Below are positions 9,044-16,813 of a stretch of DNA of 64,000 nt, piece by piece. The position numbers were made by a program, and so were the translations under genes. The first letter of the stretch is position 1. The number at the start of each line of letters is the position of its first letter. Source of the stretch: AC-32 sp045806105 (GTDB taxonomy: Bacteria > Actinomycetota > Thermoleophilia > Gaiellales > Gaiellaceae); contig JBJMJY010000002.1 of the NCBI GenBank assembly GCA_045806105.1, positions 3,033-67,032 of the forward strand. Direction: 5' to 3'. Under the pieces are notes generated by a model. The model worked only from the letters and a program-made list of their open reading frames with translations, searched no databases and was not told the DNA's origin.

Positions 9044-9673
9044 TCAGGATCGCGCCGCCCTCCCAACGCGGCTGCGGCGCTCTCGAGTTCCCCAGAACCA
9101 GGCCGTCAAGAAGACGACGTACGCGATTGCGAACGCAACGGCGAGTTGGAGTAGGCGCCGGCCGTCCGCAGGCAGCGACGGCTCGAAGGTTCCTTCTGAG
9201 ATAGAAGACGCGGTTCGGGAGCATGATCGATGCGAAATCGTCTGCTCCTTCGACGAAAAAGAACGCAAATGGCGTTGCGAAGAATGTGGTATCGCTTTTT
9301 GCGGTTGATACTGCAGTCGCATACCAGTCGAGCTCACCGCTGCCGCAGGATGGTTTTCGGCTCGTGGAGCGAGCTGGGCGGGCGCGCCGAACGCGGCGGG
9401 CGAAAGAGGCCGATCAGCGGCTCGAACTGCCGCAGTATCACAGCCTGAGGCCTGATATCGCGTAGATACCAGCGATTTCGGAGCCACTTTCGTGCCTCCC
9501 GCGGCGGTCTGAGCCCCTGCTGCGGCTGCCGAGACGAACGCGTAGGCGGCGAGGGTCAGGAACGCGGCCACAAAGATGGTCCTCGCAGCCGACGGGCGGC
9601 GGACCACGCGGTCGGGACGGCGATCGAGCAGGTTGTGAGGGTCACGCTTCGCGATATGCGATAAGTACCCCAA
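9044..9673 (-). CDS. Hypothetical membrane/surface protein of the polysaccharide operon
   Basis: Not recognised. If real, it is 209 residues from a TTG, or shorter from GTG 9607 (VVRRPSAAR). It has an N-terminal hydrophobic segment (TIFVAAFLTLAAYAFVSAAA, a signal peptide or helix), a Ser/Gln/His-rich middle of unusual composition, and a C-terminal LPADG followed by a hydrophobic helix and an Arg-rich tail (TRERRSRVGRAARS). That order resembles a cell-wall sorting signal, but Asp replaces the expected Thr. Base composition is more AT-rich than the neighbours. It ends three bases before the glycosyltransferase start, which argues for co-transcription. The reading frame is plausible rather than proven. 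Confidence 0.45.
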   Translation of the reverse strand: MGYLSHIAKRDPHNLLDRRPDRVVRRPSAARTIFVAAFLTLAAYAFVSAAAAGAQTAAGGTKVAPKSLVSTRYQASGCDTAAVRAADRPLSPAAFGAPAQLAPRAENHPAAAVSSTGMRLQYQPQKAIPHSSQRHLRSFSSKEQTISHRSCSRTASSISEGTFEPSLPADGRRLLQLAVAFAIAYVVFLTAWFWGTRERRSRVGRAARS

Positions 9674-9724
9674 CGAGGGATGTCGCGACCATCAAACGAG
9701 AAAAAATCGAAAAACAGCAAGAAT

Positions 9725-9753
9725 TTGCGTTGACGAAAATGCAGCGCTATAGT
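9725..9753 (+). promoter_or_regulatory. Candidate promoter of the sigma-factor gene
   Basis: TTGCGT (9725-9730) and TATAGT (9748-9753) are separated by 17 bases in an unusually AT-rich stretch (about 9690-9750) between divergent genes. It points to transcription starting near 9760, just past the in-frame GTG at 9758, and so favours ATG 9788 as the translation start. Confidence 0.45.
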
Positions 9754-9787
9754 CGCCGTGGGTTTCCTTTCAAGTGTCGAAGAGCGG

Positions 9788-10693
9788 ATGATTCGATCTC
9801 AGACCCCTCAGGAGCAGCCGCGGCACCCGAAGCGCGCCTCCCGGCGGGTCGTGCCCGGACGGGTGACGACGAGTCGGCCGGCCGGCGTGCTGCCGCGACC
9901 GCCGGAGGCCGAGGCGCCGAAGCCACGCGCCGCCCGGAAGCGGGCCACGACACGCGACACGGCGCGGCGGCTGCTGCGCGATTACCACGAGCGCGGTGAC
10001 CTCGGCGCCCGGGACCGGCTGATCCAGCAGTACATGCCGCTCGTCAAGAGCCTCGCCCGCCGCTACAGCATGGGCACCGAGCTCTATGAGGACCTCGTCC
10101 AGGTCGGGTGCATCGGCCTGATCAAGGCGGTTGACCGGTTCGACTCGCGGCGGGCCGAGTTCGGGCAGTTCGTGATTCCGAACGTCGCCGGCGAGATCAA
10201 GCGCTACCTCCGCGACCGAGCCTGGCCGGTGAGGGTCCCGCGCCGGCTACAGGAGCTGCGGCCGGGGCTCCGCGCCTGCTCGGCCGAGCTCTCCGCGCAG
10301 CTGGCCCGGCCGGCGACGATCGCGGAGATCGCCGACCGCTCCGGGATCGACGAGCTGGAAGTCGCAGCAGCACTCGACACGGAGCGAATCCAGGCGCCCC
10401 TCTCGCTGTCGGAGGCCGCGACGCAGGACGACGAGACCTACTGCGAGCTCGACGTCCTCGAGGGCGGCTACGAGCGGGGCGAGCAGCGGGCGCTCCTGGC
10501 GGCGGGGTTCCGCGCGCTCGACGAGCGCGAACGGCGCTTGCTGCACCTGCGCTACTTCGCGGGCCTGAGCCAGCCCCAGATCGCGAGGGAGATCGGGATC
10601 TCGCCGATCCACGTCTCGCGCCTCACGCGCCGCGCGCTGGTGAAGCTCCGAGACGAGATCGGCGCCGCCGCTCCGGAAGCCGTCGCGAGCTGA
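9788..10693 (+). CDS. RNA polymerase sigma factor, SigB/SigF/SigG type
   Basis: 301 residues from ATG 9788. A basic N-terminal extension of ~60 residues precedes region 2 (QQYMPLVKSLARRYSMG, then YEDLVQVGCIGLIKAVDRFD), region 3 (ARPATIAEIADRSGI) and region 4 with its helix-turn-helix (GLSQPQIAREIGISPIHVSR). The order matches stress and sporulation-type sigma-70 factors. No anti-sigma or anti-anti-sigma gene is adjacent, so control must come from elsewhere or from the extension. An alternative GTG start at 9758 overlaps the predicted transcription start. It could control surface-polymer or stress genes nearby; that is inference. Confidence 0.9.
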   Translation: MIRSQTPQEQPRHPKRASRRVVPGRVTTSRPAGVLPRPPEAEAPKPRAARKRATTRDTARRLLRDYHERGDLGARDRLIQQYMPLVKSLARRYSMGTELYEDLVQVGCIGLIKAVDRFDSRRAEFGQFVIPNVAGEIKRYLRDRAWPVRVPRRLQELRPGLRACSAELSAQLARPATIAEIADRSGIDELEVAAALDTERIQAPLSLSEAATQDDETYCELDVLEGGYERGEQRALLAAGFRALDERERRLLHLRYFAGLSQPQIAREIGISPIHVSRLTRRALVKLRDEIGAAAPEAVAS

Positions 10694-10741
10694 CGCGGCG
10701 ACGGCGTCCTCGCGCGTTTCCGAACGTAGCCGTGTGCGCTC

Positions 10742-10747
10742 TACAAT
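10742..10747 (+). promoter_or_regulatory. Candidate -10 element, leaderless start for the HicB-like gene
   Basis: TACAAT lies 9 bases upstream of the GTG at 10757. No good -35 is seen (TTCCGA, 18 bases away, is the best). If used, the transcript would begin on or next to the GTG. Confidence 0.35.
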
Positions 10748-10756
10748 TCGCCTCCC

Positions 10757-11350
10757 GTGAAGTCGAAGCCTCGCCAGGGAGTCGATCCGGCATCTCCGGC
10801 GCGGGATCCCGCGCCTGCCGCCGCACGGGCTGACGAGATGCCGTACCCGGTGACGCTCGTGCACGACGACGACGAGTGGCTCGCGACAATCGATGCGCTG
10901 CCCGGCTGCACGGCCCGTGGTGCAACCCCGGACGAGGCGATCGAGCGGGCCTCCGACGCCATGGCCGCGTGGCTCACCACGGCGAGGCGGGAGGGGAAGG
11001 AGGTTCCCGACCCCAAGACCGCGCAGTCGCACAGCGGGCGCCTGCTGCTGCGGATGCCGCAAACGCTGCATGCGGAGCTGGCCCGAACGGCGGAGCGCGA
11101 GCACGTCAGCCTGAACCAGTTCATTACCGACGTGCTGGCAGGCGCGCTCGGGTGGCGCACGACGGGGCGCAAGGCACACGTGACGCGCGCCGTGCGCGGG
11201 CTGGACGGCGACGACGAGGTCGACCCCCAGGAGGCCGCTCCTGCGCATCGCTCGCGCTTCAGCAGCACGGTGTTGCTCGTCAACGGCGTGGTCGTCGCGC
11301 TCGCGGCCGTGGTCGCGATCGTCGTGCTGCTGGCCGTTCTGTTCCGCTAG
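10757..11350 (+). CDS. HicB-like antitoxin-fold protein with C-terminal membrane anchor
   Basis: 197 residues. After a Pro/Ala-rich lead, residues ~28-75 show the HicB N-terminal fold (MPYPVTLVHDDDEWLATID, then LPGCTARGATPDEAIERA). Residues ~95-130 show a ribbon-helix-helix (RLLLRMPQTLHAELARTAER, then VSLNQFITDVLAG). The last ~25 residues form a strong transmembrane helix (VLLVNGVVVALAAVVAIVVL). Ordinary HicB proteins are soluble, DNA-binding antitoxins of ~130 residues encoded next to HicA. No hicA is visible on either side. ATG 10838 begins exactly at the HicB domain and is an alternative start. Its likely role is regulatory or membrane-tethered DNA binding, not a classical toxin-antitoxin pair. 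Confidence 0.75.
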   Translation: MKSKPRQGVDPASPARDPAPAAARADEMPYPVTLVHDDDEWLATIDALPGCTARGATPDEAIERASDAMAAWLTTARREGKEVPDPKTAQSHSGRLLLRMPQTLHAELARTAEREHVSLNQFITDVLAGALGWRTTGRKAHVTRAVRGLDGDDEVDPQEAAPAHRSRFSSTVLLVNGVVVALAAVVAIVVLLAVLFR

Positions 11351-11445
11351 GAGCGTTTGGCGGAACTCCTCGTAGCCACTCTCGCATCTGCGCCGCCGCG
11401 CGTCTAAAGTGTCGAGTGCTACGACGCGACTGGGGAGGTCGATTC

Positions 11446-12033
11446 GTGGGCATGCGCAAGCCGCTTCGACGGGGGATAGTCGTTTTGACCTGCGCCGCGC
11501 TGGGCGCGGCGGTGACCGGGCGAGCCGCTGCCGAGGGACCGCCCCGGCCGGAGCCGCCGCCGCCGGCCGCGCACGGGACAATCCGGCCCGAGGCCCCGCC
11601 GCGCGCACCCGCGCCGCAGAGCGCCTCCACCTCGGGTGCGGCGACAACGTCGGTCACATCGTCTTCGCCCTCGCTCGCGTTCGCGCCTCCGACGCCCTCC
11701 GCGCAGACGCCGAGCGTGTCGCGCACGCAGACACGCAAGGTCGTGCGGCGCGCCCATGTCGCGAAGAAGGATCCGGCGCCCAAGCCGCCTTCGGAACCCG
11801 TCCGGTTGCTGGCGTCGTGGCGCGCGGGCGGTGAGCTCCTCTCCACGTCGGCCGGCGGGCTGACGAAGACCCCTTCCTCGAGCGAGTCGCTGCTGCTGCT
11901 CTTGGTCGGCCTCGCGCTGGTGGTGCTGGTGCTGGGCGAGACCACGTTGCTCCGGATGGCCGCGCGAGCGCCGGAGCCGCAACGGACCGCGGAAGAGCCC
12001 CTTCCTATTCGCCGGGTTCAGCTGAGGCGCTGA
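11446..12033 (+). CDS. Pro/Ser/Thr-rich secreted, membrane-anchored protein
   Basis: 195 residues. The GTG 11446 start is fixed by GGGGAGG (11432-11438) at seven-base spacing. It has a signal peptide (LRRGIVVLTCAALGAAVTG), then ~100 residues rich in Pro, Ala, Ser and Thr, a basic segment, and a C-terminal transmembrane helix (SLLLLLVGLALVVLVLGETT) with a short basic tail. The layout is that of a wall-spanning stalk protein. No domain is recognised. Its 3' end overlaps the convergent glycosyltransferase gene by 29 bases. Confidence 0.72.
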   Translation: MGMRKPLRRGIVVLTCAALGAAVTGRAAAEGPPRPEPPPPAAHGTIRPEAPPRAPAPQSASTSGAATTSVTSSSPSLAFAPPTPSAQTPSVSRTQTRKVVRRAHVAKKDPAPKPPSEPVRLLASWRAGGELLSTSAGGLTKTPSSSESLLLLLVGLALVVLVLGETTLLRMAARAPEPQRTAEEPLPIRRVQLRR

Positions 12034-13171
12034 GCAGCCGCGTCGGCGCGACCGGCGCGGGAAGCCGGAGGCGCCCGAGCTCGCGGCGGTAGAGATCGAG
12101 GTGCGCGGCGCGGTAGCGCGGCACGTCGAAGAAGTGGAGCGCGCGCGACCGGCCGGCGGCGCCGTAACGGCGCCGCAGCTCGGGATCGGCCAGGATCCTC
12201 TGGAGCGCCTTGGCCAGCGCGGCGGGATCCGACGCGGGGACGAGCAGGCCGGTCTCTCCGTCGACGACCGCCTCGGCGACGCCTCCGACGTCCGTCGCGA
12301 CGACCGCCAGGCCCGCCGCCATCGCCTCGAGGATCGAGACTGGAAAGCCCTCGGAGAGGCTCGACAGCACGAACAGGTCGGAGCGGCCGAGCACCTCCGC
12401 CACGTCGCCGCTGGCCCCGAGGAGCTCGACGCGCCCGTTTAGGTCCCGCTCCTGCGCGGCATTTGCGATGTCGGCCAGCGTCGGCCCCTCGCCGGCCAGG
12501 CTCGCACGGTAGTCGCCGCCGAGAAGGTCGAGCGCGTCGAGCAGCGTCGCGAAGTCCTTGGGGTAGGCGAAGCGCCCGACGCTGACGATCCGCGGCGTTC
12601 CCGTCGTTTCGGCCCCGGGCGAGAACGACTCGACGTCGACGGCGTTGTGGATCACGACCGTGCGGGCCGGTTCGCAGGCCCGTGCCGCGACGCCCTGCTC
12701 CCGCGTCGCCTCGGCGACGCAGACGACGGTCGTCGACAGCGGCCGCATCAGCCGCTCGATCCAGAGGTAGAGCCGCCCCGCGACGCCCCCGTACGCGGCG
12801 AACGACCAGCCGTGCACCGTGAAGACCCGGACGGGGACGCGCGCCAGCCACGCCGCCAGGCGCCCGAGTACGCCGATCTTGGAGCTGTGCGCATGGACGA
12901 TGTCGGGCCGCAGCTTCCGGCACAGGCGCACGAGCTCAGCGAGCGCAAGGACGTCGTGGTAGGGATCGATCGGCCGGCGCACGTGCCGGAGCTCGACGAA
13001 CGGCACTTCCGCGGCCTCGGCGGCGTCGCGCAGCGGCCCCAAGCCCTGCGCGGCCAGCGTGACCTCGAACCGCTCGGCGAGGCCCGGGAGGAGGTGCGAC
13101 ACCGCGGTCTGCGCGCCACCGAGCTCGCTGAGCGTGATCAAGATCAGCAGGCGGGGCTTGCGAGCCTCCAT
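12005..13171 (-). CDS. GT4-family glycosyltransferase
   Basis: 388 residues. Two Rossmann domains of the GT-B fold: LSELGGAQTAVSHLLPGLAE near the N-terminus, IVHAHSSKIGVLGRLAA, IVSVGRFAYPKDFATLLDAL at the start of domain 2, and EGFPVSILEAMAAGLAVVAT containing the EX7E motif. It resembles WcaL/EpsD-type sugar transferases that extend surface polysaccharides. ATG 13171 is preferred because sequence upstream of it does not look like the family. It is separated from the main polysaccharide locus by the sigma and hicB genes but probably serves the same pathway. Confidence 0.87.
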   Translation of the reverse strand: MEARKPRLLILITLSELGGAQTAVSHLLPGLAERFEVTLAAQGLGPLRDAAEAAEVPFVELRHVRRPIDPYHDVLALAELVRLCRKLRPDIVHAHSSKIGVLGRLAAWLARVPVRVFTVHGWSFAAYGGVAGRLYLWIERLMRPLSTTVVCVAEATREQGVAARACEPARTVVIHNAVDVESFSPGAETTGTPRIVSVGRFAYPKDFATLLDALDLLGGDYRASLAGEGPTLADIANAAQERDLNGRVELLGASGDVAEVLGRSDLFVLSSLSEGFPVSILEAMAAGLAVVATDVGGVAEAVVDGETGLLVPASDPAALAKALQRILADPELRRRYGAAGRSRALHFFDVPRYRAAHLDLYRRELGRLRLPAPVAPTRLLSASAEPGE

Positions 13172-13264
13172 CGCCCAGTAGGTACCCGCATCGCCGCCGA
13201 GCGTGAGCCGTTGCGTGGCGGGCACCGCGAGAACGCCGTGCCCGCCTTGCAATATGTCGTACGG

Positions 13265-14035
13265 CTACAGCGCCGCGTTGGCCTCGTCGATCAGCGCCTG
13301 CTCCTCCGGCGTGATCGATGCGAGCACGTCGGCCTCGTCCCAGAGCGCCTCGTCCGGGAGCGGTGCCGCGAGCATCGTCAGCTCCTCGGCCGAGAAGTCG
13401 GCCGGGCCGCCCGTGATGCCGTTGCCGTTATCGCCTGCGAACGTCCACACCTTCCTCAGCGCCTTCGAGCGCACCACGATGTTGTCGAGGTAGGTAGCGC
13501 CCTTCGACCGGTCGACGACGAGCGCGAGCTGCTCGACTATCCCGTTGAGCGCGTCGTTGACCAGCGCCTTGGGCACCTGGCGGACGATGTCGGCCTGGAT
13601 CAGGGCCTGTGAAAAGACGCGCTCGACCCACTTCGGGTCGTCTGTCGGCCGCGCCGACGTCACGCCACAGCCGACGTTGATCAGGTACGTCTTGCTGCCC
13701 TTGCCGTTGACGAAGAGCGTCCAGCGCGGGTCCGTCTTCGTGCATGTTGCCGGGACGCGGTGCTGGTAGGACAGGCTCTGCAGGTCTCGGACGCGGAGGT
13801 TGTCGACGCCCCGGACGAGCGCCGCGGCGGACGTGTCGGCCGTACCCGGAGCCTCGAGCACGAGCGCCTGGTTCGCCGTCCCCTGCGAGTCCGGACGGCC
13901 CTCCTGTGCCTTCCAGGCGGCGAGCGTCTGGGCACCGTGGCTGACCGGCTGGAGCGTGAGCACGTCTCCCGTGGTGTCGGCGGCGGCGGTAGCTGCAATC
14001 GCAAAGACGAGCGCGGCCACGCCGGCCAAAAGCAT
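13265..14035 (-). CDS. Secreted protein of unknown function
   Basis: 256 residues from ATG 14035, with AAGGGGGA 12 bases upstream. It begins with a signal peptide (MLLAGVAALVFAIAATAAAD). The mature part contains two or three Cys residues (ATCTKTDPRW, NVGCGVTSARP) that could form a disulfide, and an acidic C-terminus (ITPEEQALIDEANAAL). The family was not recognised. Preceded by ~270 bp without a gene and followed by the glycosyltransferase on the same strand. Confidence 0.65.
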   Translation of the reverse strand: MLLAGVAALVFAIAATAAADTTGDVLTLQPVSHGAQTLAAWKAQEGRPDSQGTANQALVLEAPGTADTSAAALVRGVDNLRVRDLQSLSYQHRVPATCTKTDPRWTLFVNGKGSKTYLINVGCGVTSARPTDDPKWVERVFSQALIQADIVRQVPKALVNDALNGIVEQLALVVDRSKGATYLDNIVVRSKALRKVWTFAGDNGNGITGGPADFSAEELTMLAAPLPDEALWDEADVLASITPEEQALIDEANAAL

Positions 14036-14271
14036 GGATCTCAAGAGTCCCCCTTGGTTGGTGCTGCCTCGGACGGGGCGGGAGGGTAGCGCAGGAATCG
14101 CGATTTCGCCGTGCTGCGGCGCGGCGAGGCGGAGCCGGGATCGACCGGGTATCAGTCCCGGCAGCACTGCTACCAGGGGCTCGACTTTGGGGGGCCGGCC
14201 GCCCCGACTCCTGGAACCACGGATGCGCCGCCGCAGTGAAACCTGCGCGAGTGCGGCGTTCCGTCTCTATT

Positions 14272-14300
14272 CGGCTCGCCTTTCCTCCCTCGGCGAGCCG
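14272..14300 (-). terminator. Hairpin downstream of the CBS-domain gene
   Basis: Perfect 9-bp inverted repeat CGGCTCGCC / GGCGAGCCG with an 11-base loop, starting 8 bases after the CBS gene stop. There is no U-tract, so it may be a weak or factor-dependent terminator. The rest of the 14036-14307 gap shows nothing recognisable. Confidence 0.4.
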
Positions 14301-14307
14301 GTGGGCC

Positions 14308-14778
14308 CTACGTTTGAGCGCCGCTGTCGTCGGCTCCAGCGACCCTCGGGCCGCGGGGCGGCTGCGAGATCGCCTCGACGACCTCGCCAGCGTCCTTTTC
14401 CTTGCCCGCACGGGCGAGATCGGCCTGCGCGAGCATCCCGACGAGCTGGTTGTCGCCGGCGATGACCGGCAGCCGCCGGACCTGCTCGCGTGCCATGAGC
14501 TCGAGTGCCTTGTCGAGGTCGTGCTCCGGGGTGAGCGCAACCAAGTCGGTTGAGGCGATCTCGCCGACGCGTGTTGTCTCCGGGTCGAGTCCGCGGCCGA
14601 CGACCCGGAGGGCGACATCACGGTCGGTGAGGATGCCGACCAGTCGGGCTTTGTCCCTGACGACCGGCAGCGATCCGACGTCTTCCTCGTCCATCAGCCG
14701 GACGGCCTCGCGAACCGACGTCTCTTCTGTGACCGCGCGCGGCCGATCCGACATTACCTCGGCGATCTTCGTCGCCAT
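14308..14778 (-). CDS. Tandem CBS-domain protein
   Basis: 156 residues. Two CBS repeats: one begins MATKIAEVMSDRPRAVTEET and includes LPVVRDKARLVGILTDRDVA, and the second includes LPVIAGDNQLVGMLAQADLA. Such stand-alone pairs bind adenosine nucleotides (ATP, AMP, sometimes NAD) and act as energy or stress sensors. The start at ATG 14778 is fixed by AAGGAGG seven bases upstream. It is monocistronic between two hairpins. Partner unknown; there is no transporter or kinase fused to it. Confidence 0.85.
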   Translation of the reverse strand: MATKIAEVMSDRPRAVTEETSVREAVRLMDEEDVGSLPVVRDKARLVGILTDRDVALRVVGRGLDPETTRVGEIASTDLVALTPEHDLDKALELMAREQVRRLPVIAGDNQLVGMLAQADLARAGKEKDAGEVVEAISQPPRGPRVAGADDSGAQT

Positions 14779-14879
14779 AGCTGGCCTCCTTCCTTTTCGG
14801 TTCAAGCTCGAAAACAGACGGCTACCCGCCGCAGGCAAGCCCAAACGCCTCGTGTTCCGGGACGACGTTTATGACTTAT

Positions 14880-14991
14880 AGCTGGGCGAAACTCCCTTTC
14901 AACATCTACGGGCCTCCCGCTCTGGGTGACCGCGATTGCAGGCATCGTCCTGCTGGCGACGGGGTCTGCCCTGCGGCGAAAGGCCGCTTAG
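14880..14991 (+). pseudogene. Relic of an LPxTG-type cell-wall sorting signal
   Basis: In one plus frame the DNA reads TGLPLWVTAIAGIVLLATGS followed by ALRRKAA and a stop, a classic hydrophobic helix plus basic tail. Immediately upstream, in a different frame, WAKLPF is readable. Removing the seven bases between (AACATCT) would restore LPFTGLPLW, a canonical sortase substrate C-terminus. The upstream body of the protein is missing, with a stop just before. This looks like the last codons of a degraded surface-protein gene. Confidence 0.5.
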
Positions 14992-15023
14992 CTAAAAGCC
15001 TCACCAGCGAAGCCCCGCAAGCC

Positions 15024-15051
15024 AAAAGAGGTCCCGCTCGGCGGGGCCTCT
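15024..15051 (-). terminator. Rho-independent terminator of tRNA-Ser
   Basis: On the minus strand, AGAGG and CCCGC arms pair across a three-base loop (CGA) with one G-U pair, an 11-bp stem followed by a TTT run. It lies ~30 bases downstream of the tRNA 3' end. Confidence 0.75.
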
Positions 15052-15079
15052 CTGCCGCTGCTGCGGGCCCAGAGGACGA

Positions 15080-15168
15080 CGGCGGGGGTGGGATTCGAAC
15101 CCACGAGCGCCGGTTAAGGCGCCAGCGGTTTTCAAGACCGCCCCGTTCGACCGCTCCGGCACCCCGCC
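15080..15168 (-). tRNA. tRNA-Ser(TGA)
   Basis: 89 nt class II tRNA. The acceptor stem GGCGGGG pairs with CCCCGCC. The anticodon loop CTTGAAA gives anticodon TGA (15132-15134), a long variable arm (TGGCGCCTTAACCGGCGCT) follows, and the T arm is GTGGGTTCGAATCCCAC. The discriminator base is G and no CCA is encoded. It reads serine UCN codons and lies 10 bp downstream of serS on the same strand. Confidence 0.96.
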
Positions 15169-15178
15169 GCGGGTGAGG

Positions 15179-16381
15179 TTAGCCCTCGATGCGGGCGGGG
15201 GCGCCGAACTCCTGCAGCACCTCGGGCACCTCGCCCTGGAAGTTCTCGAGGACCGCGAGGGCCCAGCGATCGGTCACGGCCGTGCCGTTCAACGTGTGGA
15301 CGTGCTCGGTGCCGGCGTTCGCGCGATAGCGGATGCCGAGGCGGCGCGACTGGTAGTCCGTCGTGTTCGAGGCGGACGTGAGCTCCCGGTAACGCTGCTG
15401 CGACGGGAACCACGCCTCGAGGTCATAGCGCTTCGCGGCGGCGGCGCTCAGCTCCGAGGCCTCGATGTTGACGACGCGGTAGGGCAGGCCGAGCTCCTGC
15501 GCCAGCGACTCCTCGATTGCGAGCAGCCGCTCGTGCTCGGCCCACGACTCCTCAGGGAGCACGTAGGCGAACATCTCGACCTTGTTGAACTGGTGGACGC
15601 GGAACATCCCGCGCGTGTCGCGGCCGGCCGCGCCGGCCTCGCGCCTGAAGTTCGTCGAGAAGGCCGTGTAGCGAAGGGGCAGGACGTCGCGCTCGAGGAT
15701 CTCGCCCATGTGCAGCCCCGCCAGGGCGACCTCGGAGGTGCCGGTGAGGTAGAGGCCCTCGTCGGCGACCTCGTAGATCTCGAAGCGCTCGGCGGGGAAG
15801 AAGCCGGTCCCGTACATCGCCTCCTCGCGGACGAGCACGGGCGGGATCACCGCCGTGTAGCCCTGCGCGATCACGCGGTCGAGCGCCCAGCGGTAGAGGG
15901 CGAGCGCGAGGCGGGCCGTGTCACCGACCATGTACCCGAAGCGGGAGCCCGAGAGGCGGGCGCCGCGCTCCATCTCGAAGCGGCCGACTTCGAGGTGCTC
16001 CTTGGCGTCGTCGAGCTGCGGCCGCTCGCCGACCTCGCGGACGATCGCGCCCTCGGAGTCGTCCGCGGCCGCGTCCGGGGCCGATTCGTGAGCCGGATTG
16101 GGGACCTTCTGGAGCAGCTCGTCGCGCCGTGCCTCCGCTGTTGTGAGCTCCTCCTCGACGCGGCGGAGCTCCTCCTTCACGGTCTTCAGCTCCTCGACCT
16201 GCTCCGGAGTCGGCTTGCCCTTCAACTTCTGCCGGCTACGGAGCTCGTCGACCCGCGGCACGAGCTCCCGCCAGCGGGCATCCGCCTCGAGCAGCGCGTC
16301 GAAGGCCTCGGCGCCGCCCTTTCGCGCGATCCCCGGCCGCATGCGGTCAGGGTCGCTGCGCGCCGCTCGGAGGTCGATCAA
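15179..16381 (-). CDS. serS: Seryl-tRNA synthetase
   Basis: 400 residues, near the usual ~425. The N-terminal long coiled-coil arm (about residues 30-100, rich in Glu/Arg/Leu) binds the tRNA variable arm. The class II motifs are present: FRREAGAAGRDTRGMFRVHQ (motif 2) and LNGTAVTDRWALAVLENFQ (motif 3), with TGTSEVAL, the Ser-binding TXE loop. Cytoplasmic; charges tRNA-Ser and tRNA-Sec. The TTG start (IDLRAARSDPDRMRPG matches the family N-terminus) overlaps the stop of the cytochrome gene in TTGA. Its partner tRNA-Ser(TGA) follows directly. Confidence 0.97.
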   Translation of the reverse strand: MIDLRAARSDPDRMRPGIARKGGAEAFDALLEADARWRELVPRVDELRSRQKLKGKPTPEQVEELKTVKEELRRVEEELTTAEARRDELLQKVPNPAHESAPDAAADDSEGAIVREVGERPQLDDAKEHLEVGRFEMERGARLSGSRFGYMVGDTARLALALYRWALDRVIAQGYTAVIPPVLVREEAMYGTGFFPAERFEIYEVADEGLYLTGTSEVALAGLHMGEILERDVLPLRYTAFSTNFRREAGAAGRDTRGMFRVHQFNKVEMFAYVLPEESWAEHERLLAIEESLAQELGLPYRVVNIEASELSAAAAKRYDLEAWFPSQQRYRELTSASNTTDYQSRRLGIRYRANAGTEHVHTLNGTAVTDRWALAVLENFQGEVPEVLQEFGAPARIEG

Positions 16382-16803
16382 CCCTTCTGGTTCTCGACCA
16401 GGTACGCGGTCAGGTCCGCGAGCTGCTTGTCCGAGAGCGTCTGACCGAAGTCGGGCATCGATGGTGGGTAGCCCTTCTCGACGTATGCACTCGGGTTGGC
16501 GATCGACTCGTGCGCGAACTCGTCCAGCGAGCCCTGGTCCGCCGTCTTCGCGTAGTCGGCGAGCTTGTCGAGGTCCGGCCCGACCGTGCCGTTCGTGCCG
16601 GCCGGCTTGAAGGTGTGGCAGCCGCCGCAGCCTTGGGACGTGAAGAGCACCGAGCCCGCGGTCGCGTCCCCTTTCGCGGCTGGCGCGGCCGTCGTCGTCG
16701 GCACCGAGCCGACGACTGTCGCCGCGGTGGGCGAGGCCGTCTTGGCGCCGCCACAGCCGGCAAGGAGGAACGCGAGGGCCAGAAACGGGAGGAGCCGGCG
16801 CAC
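16378..16803 (-). CDS. c-type cytochrome lipoprotein
   Basis: 141 residues. Lipoprotein signal with lipobox LLAGC near residue 17, a Thr/Ala-rich linker, then a single haem-binding CGGCH (within TSQGCGGCHTFKP) and a likely axial Met in GYPPSMPDFGQTLSD. The C-terminal helix (DKQLADLTAYLVENQK) is typical of small class I cytochromes. Predicted to carry electrons at the outer face of the membrane. It overlaps serS by four bases (TTGA) and lies 10 bases after the membrane protein encoded upstream. Cytochrome c fold is firm; its redox partner is unknown. Confidence 0.9.
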   Translation of the reverse strand: MRRLLPFLALAFLLAGCGGAKTASPTAATVVGSVPTTTAAPAAKGDATAGSVLFTSQGCGGCHTFKPAGTNGTVGPDLDKLADYAKTADQGSLDEFAHESIANPSAYVEKGYPPSMPDFGQTLSDKQLADLTAYLVENQKG

Positions 16804-16813
16804 GCGCGCGAGT

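Noticed and set aside
9223..9465. Plus-strand ORF starting MIDAKSSAPSTKKNANGV
   Set aside because: No RBS, no recognisable domain, and it opposes a frame with two membrane segments; codon use does not favour it.
9730..9753. TTGACG (9730-9735) as the -35 of the sigma-factor gene
   Set aside because: Only 12 bases separate it from TATAGT; TTGCGT at 9725-9730 gives the required 17-base spacing.
15060..15176. Plus-strand ORF ending DGGGGIRTHERRLRRQRF...
   Set aside because: This is the well-known translation of an antisense tRNA-Ser; the DNA is the tRNA gene on the minus strand.
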